From NCBI GenBank assembly GCA_963920665.1, contig OY987265.1:33547001-33611000 (forward strand): a stretch of DNA of 64,000 nucleotides, in the 5' to 3' direction. The notes below the pieces were generated by a model that saw nothing but the letters and a program-made list of their open reading frames with translations, had not been told where the DNA came from and searched no databases. Numbering within the stretch: the first letter of the stretch is position 1; each line of letters opens with the position of its first letter. The translations under genes and the position numbers were made by a program. Positions 62,921 to 64,000 of the stretch are shown here, in pieces. Source of the stretch: Straminergon stramineum (Eukaryota > Streptophyta > Bryopsida > Hypnales > Calliergonaceae).

Positions 62921-64000
62921 CATGTTGTAGTCAATGTATTTTTTCCAGTGATTTGTTGTCAATTTGCACCAAAATGATAGGCCCCTCACCAAGCCCATAG
63001 AACAAAAATAGTAAAATCTTGAATGAAATCGCCAAAAAAATTCAAATTAAAAAAAACTTGGATGAAATCGCCAAATTGTGGATGAAAACAAAATTATGGA
63101 TATTGTATGTGATATGTGCTAATGTGATTTTTCTATCCAATATGTGGATAAATGTTGAAATTTGGAGCACCAACTAAGACATCTAATATCACCACTTTTG
63201 GCACTTTACAAAAAATGAAAAAAAAAATTCCAAAAAACTGGCTGTAGTAGGAAGCATTGGTGGTAAATGCCAACGCATGCAGTATGTTGAGAAATGTGCA
63301 TAACAACCCCACCTCCCAAATATTCGTGCCTTCAATAAATCATCACCTCGGATCCCAAAAATTGCAAGGAGTTATCCAAACTCTCTCACTCCCCCATGTT
63401 CAGCTTATATTACTGCCAAGTTAGAGCATTCTCGGTAATTTAAAACTATAAATATTGGCCCTCCAGATATACTTCTAACTTTGGAATGGTATATTATAAA
63501 AACTTGAAATGTGTGTCATTAGAAGTGCATCCTCAAAGCACTGAGTAGGGACAAGAAAGTGATTCAAAATTAGACGTTGAACAACTCCTTCGAAAACAGG
63601 TATAAGTATGTTTGATTGGAATTGAACAAGAATTGCATATTAATTATGCAAGACAAAAGATGCCAATTGTATTTTATACTAGAATTAATCGTAAAGGTCA
63701 TCCCCAATCCTAACAATGGTATCATTAAAGGAAGATTTAACGAAGAGAAATAGTACAAAAGAAACACATCACCAAACTCCATTGAACCCCATCAAACCCC
63801 AGTTTTGGTGTTAGCTCCAAAGAGTTTCATCATGTAAGGTAGGAGGTACAAAAAATGCCCACTTAAGAGCATTTTGGCTTAGGATGCCTTTCATGTTGAT
63901 CAAAGCATTTTCTAATAAATTTTCAAAGAAAAAAGAGAGGGAGACACATTCATCACAATTTGATTTGTAATTTTTAGAGTTAAACTGAATTAGATATGAT
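62921..64000. other. AT-rich end of window
   Basis: No gene or repeat recognised. Confidence 0.4.

Noticed and set aside
1..64000. tRNA, rRNA, CRISPR arrays, bacterial operons
   Set aside because: None seen; intron structure and repeats show plant nuclear DNA.

Overview
This is nuclear DNA of a land plant, most likely a moss. Evidence: multi-exon genes with short GT-AG introns, an F-box protein, a phenylalanine ammonia-lyase (PAL) pair, a LEA_2/NHL-type protein, a plant-type cyclic phosphodiesterase, and a broken chalcone synthase whose residues read closest to moss chalcone synthase. Intergenic DNA is AT-rich and full of transposon remains, while the PAL, F-box and LEA_2 exons are GC-rich. 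The species cannot be named from sequence alone.

Layout. 1-1882: 3' part of an alpha/beta-hydrolase gene (KANL3/TEX30 type). 3185-4905: F-box gene. 6711-37170: a huge inverted duplication, left arm 6711-21165, unique centre of about 3.9 kb, right arm 25040-37170. Each arm carries one intact intronless PAL gene facing outward, and one dead chalcone synthase (type III polyketide synthase) whose middle is replaced by an LTR-like block. The left arm also has a private 2.3-kb insertion, absent from the right arm. 38510-39600: about five 220-bp tandem repeats ending next to the stop codon of a LEA_2/NHL gene (39610-40332, minus). 42600-49820: transposon-rich DNA dominated by short elements flanked by TTAA with ends CCCCTAAA...TTTAGGGG, a structure like piggyBac-type MITEs. 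50174-57121: a 19-exon KLHDC4-like kelch gene, with one such element in its last intron. 58565-60271: a 3-exon cyclic phosphodiesterase gene (minus). 60272-64000: no gene recognised, one small MITE-like hairpin.

How the parts relate. PAL starts the phenylpropanoid pathway and chalcone synthase commits it to flavonoids, so each arm holds a first-step gene beside the relic of a branch-point gene. The arms differ in a patchy way: the PAL coding region and the 12.7-18 kb stretch look identical, while the DNA between them and the arm ends differ by a few percent. That points to repeated gene conversion between the arms. The other genes (NSL-type hydrolase, F-box, LEA_2, kelch, phosphodiesterase) are single-copy flanking genes with no evident functional link to the palindrome.
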